From Sporosarcina globispora (lineage in GTDB: Bacteria > Bacillota > Bacilli > Bacillales > Cytobacillaceae): 64,000 nucleotides of DNA. Numbering within the stretch: the stretch's first letter is position 1; every line of letters starts with the position of its first letter. Below the pieces are notes generated by a model, which was not told the DNA's origin, searched no databases, and saw only the letters and a program-made list of their open reading frames with translations. Both the position numbers and the translations under genes were made by a program. Below, piece by piece: positions 62,422 through 64,000 of this stretch. Location: assembly GCF_001274725.1 (NCBI RefSeq), contig NZ_LGUF01000007.1:4901224-4965223 (forward strand). The letters are read 5' to 3'.

Positions 62422-62498
62422 TGGGGCGACTGATGGGAATCGAACCCACGAGTGTCGGAGCCACAATCCGATGCGTTAACCACTTCGCCACAGCCGCC
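62422..62498 (-). tRNA. tRNA-His (anticodon GTG)
   Basis: Includes the extra 5' G typical of tRNA-His, pairing with C73. Acceptor GCGGCTG and CAGTCGC, anticodon loop TTGTGGC, encoded CCA. Confidence 0.95.
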
Positions 62499-62508
62499 AT
62501 CATAAAAT

Positions 62509-62582
62509 TGGCAGGGGTAGTAGGAATCGAACCCACATCAAAGGTTTTGGAGACCTTCGTTTTACCATTAAACTATACCCCT
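62509..62582 (-). tRNA. tRNA-Trp (anticodon CCA)
   Basis: AGGGGTA and TACCCCT acceptor stem, anticodon loop CTCCAAA, encoded CCA. Confidence 0.95.
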
Positions 62583-62589
62583 ATTTGAA

Positions 62590-62673
62590 TGGTGGAGGGG
62601 GGCAGATTCGAACTGCCGAACCCGAAGGAGCGGATTTACAGTCCGCCGCGTTTAGCCACTTCGCTACCCCTCC
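62590..62673 (-). tRNA. tRNA-Tyr (anticodon GTA)
   Basis: GGAGGGG and CCCCTCC acceptor stem, anticodon loop CTGTAAA, long variable arm, encoded CCA. Confidence 0.95.
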
Positions 62674-62690
62674 ATATTAACATAAAGAAA

Positions 62691-62766
<76 letters not shown>

Positions 62767-62781
62767 TTATCAATTTAATAA

Positions 62782-62857
62782 TGGTGGCTCAGGACGGAAT
62801 CGAACCGCCGACACAAGGATTTTCAGTCCTTTGCTCTACCGACTGAGCTACTGAGCC
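62782..62857 (-). tRNA. tRNA-Phe (anticodon GAA)
   Basis: GGCTCAG and CTGAGCC acceptor stem, anticodon loop CTGAAAA, encoded CCA. Confidence 0.95.
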
Positions 62858-62873
62858 ACATGTTTTATAAAAA

Positions 62874-62950
62874 TGGCGGTCCGGACGGGACTCGAACCCG
62901 CGACCTCCTGCGTGACAGGCAGGCATTCTAACCAACTGAACTACCGGACC
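62874..62950 (-). tRNA. tRNA-Asp (anticodon GTC)
   Basis: GGTCCGG and CCGGACC acceptor stem, anticodon loop CTGTCAC, encoded CCA. Confidence 0.95.
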
Positions 62951-62953
62951 AGA

Positions 62954-63027
<74 letters not shown>

Positions 63028-63036
63028 ATAATAATA

Positions 63037-63112
63037 TGGTGGAGGATGACGGGATCGAACCGCCGACCCTCTGCTTGTAAGGCAGATGCTCTCCCAGCTG
63101 AGCTAATCCTCC
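63037..63112 (-). tRNA. tRNA-Val (anticodon TAC)
   Basis: GGAGGAT and ATCCTCC acceptor stem, anticodon loop CTTACAA, encoded CCA. Confidence 0.95.
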
Positions 63113-63116
63113 AAAA

Positions 63117-63191
63117 TGGTGACCCCTACGGGATTCGAACCCGTGTTACCGCCGTGAAAGGGCGGTGTCTTAACCGCTTGACCAAGGGGCC
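63117..63191 (-). tRNA. tRNA-Glu (anticodon TTC)
   Basis: GGCCCCT and AGGGGTC acceptor stem, anticodon loop CTTTCAC, encoded CCA. Confidence 0.95.
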
Positions 63192-63206
63192 AATATGAAA
63201 TTATAA

Positions 63207-63297
63207 TGGCGGAGAGCAAGGGATTTGAACCCTTGATACGCGGTTAGCGTATACACGATTTCCAATCGTGCTCCTTCGGCCACTCGGACAGCTCTCC
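63207..63297 (-). tRNA. tRNA-Ser (anticodon GGA)
   Basis: GGAGAGC and GCTCTCC acceptor stem, anticodon loop TTGGAAA, long variable arm TATACGCTAACCGCGTA, encoded CCA. Confidence 0.95.
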
Positions 63298-63300
63298 ATT

Positions 63301-63375
63301 TGGCTCCGCAGGTAGGATTCGAACCTACGACCGTTCGGTTAACAGCCGAATGCTCTACCACTGAGCTACTGCGGA
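63301..63375 (-). tRNA. tRNA-Asn (anticodon GTT)
   Basis: TCCGCAG and CTGCGGA acceptor stem, anticodon loop CTGTTAA, encoded CCA. First tRNA after the 5S gene. Confidence 0.95.
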
Positions 63376-63396
63376 ATAATGATGTTTGTTAAAACA

Positions 63397-63513
<117 letters not shown>

Positions 63514-63641
63514 CTATTTTCAAAGACAAGTATTATTATACCGTCTTTCTATGACTTTTCAAGAGGGAATTTCATTTTTTCGTTCCCTCAAAACTAGATA
63601 ATGAATGAAGAAGTATTTGCCGAGTAATAACCATATAACTT

Positions 63642-64000
<359 letters not shown>

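Overview
The window is chromosomal DNA of a Gram-positive, endospore-forming Bacillaceae member. The evidence is a sporulation pair (PrkA and YhbH), SigB- and SigE-like promoters, a SAM-I riboswitch, AGGAGG ribosome binding sites, and a gene set matching the yhb-yhc-yhd region of Bacillus subtilis as I remember it. A species cannot be named from this alone. A Cytobacillus- or Mesobacillus-like organism would fit, but that is inference.

Layout, left to right. 1-5.8 kb: an OmpR-type two-component system with a PepSY-like partner, DUF3889 and YhdB small proteins, an FMN azoreductase, and a GAF-kinase/NarL pair (YhcYZ). 6-18.8 kb: phosphoglucomutase PgcA, the acetyltransferase-nitrilase fusion YhcX, a BdbC/thioredoxin disulfide pair, pseudouridine synthase YhcT, a SigB-controlled GlsB-type membrane protein, the RNA polymerase recycling factor HelD, an EF-G-binding FusB-like protein, and a DUF47/Pit phosphate transporter pair. 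18.8-25 kb: a gluconate operon (gntK, decayed gntP, gnd) with a divergent RpiR regulator, a HAD remnant and a RocB-like peptidase. 25-34 kb: purine permease PbuO under a PurBox pair, a YitT protein, cystine transporter TcyP, ProC, a DNA glycosylase, homoserine dehydrogenase behind a SAM riboswitch, and a Nudix hydrolase.

33.6-36.4 kb is a broken locus. A SigB-type general stress gene has been split by about 2 kb of foreign DNA carrying a complete CLC chloride channel and fragments of a GapN-type aldehyde dehydrogenase and a P450-BM3-like reductase. A diverged copy of about 90-100 bp of the host gene lies on each side. 36.4-45.3 kb holds YhbH, PrkA, small peptides, NfrA, TrmL, YhbB, QueG, a B3/4 protein and a tRNA-Gly.

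45.4-55.1 kb is one leftward carbohydrate operon: an ABC transporter without its own ATPase, a YesMN-type sensor/regulator, a ThuA-domain protein, two Gfo/Idh/MocA oxidoreductases and a TIM-barrel isomerase. Two cre-like sites lie over its promoter. The substrate is unknown.

55.1-61.9 kb is accessory DNA built on tRNA-Leu(CAA). The intact tRNA is followed downstream by two more copies of its 3' end, each next to tyrosine-recombinase remnants. The segments hold an AraC regulator, a class III aminotransferase, decayed genes, three small unknown ORFs and a truncated IS21 element. 61.9-64 kb is the end of an rRNA operon (23S 3' end, 5S) and a 16-tRNA array with the gene order of B. subtilis trnD, all on the minus strand.
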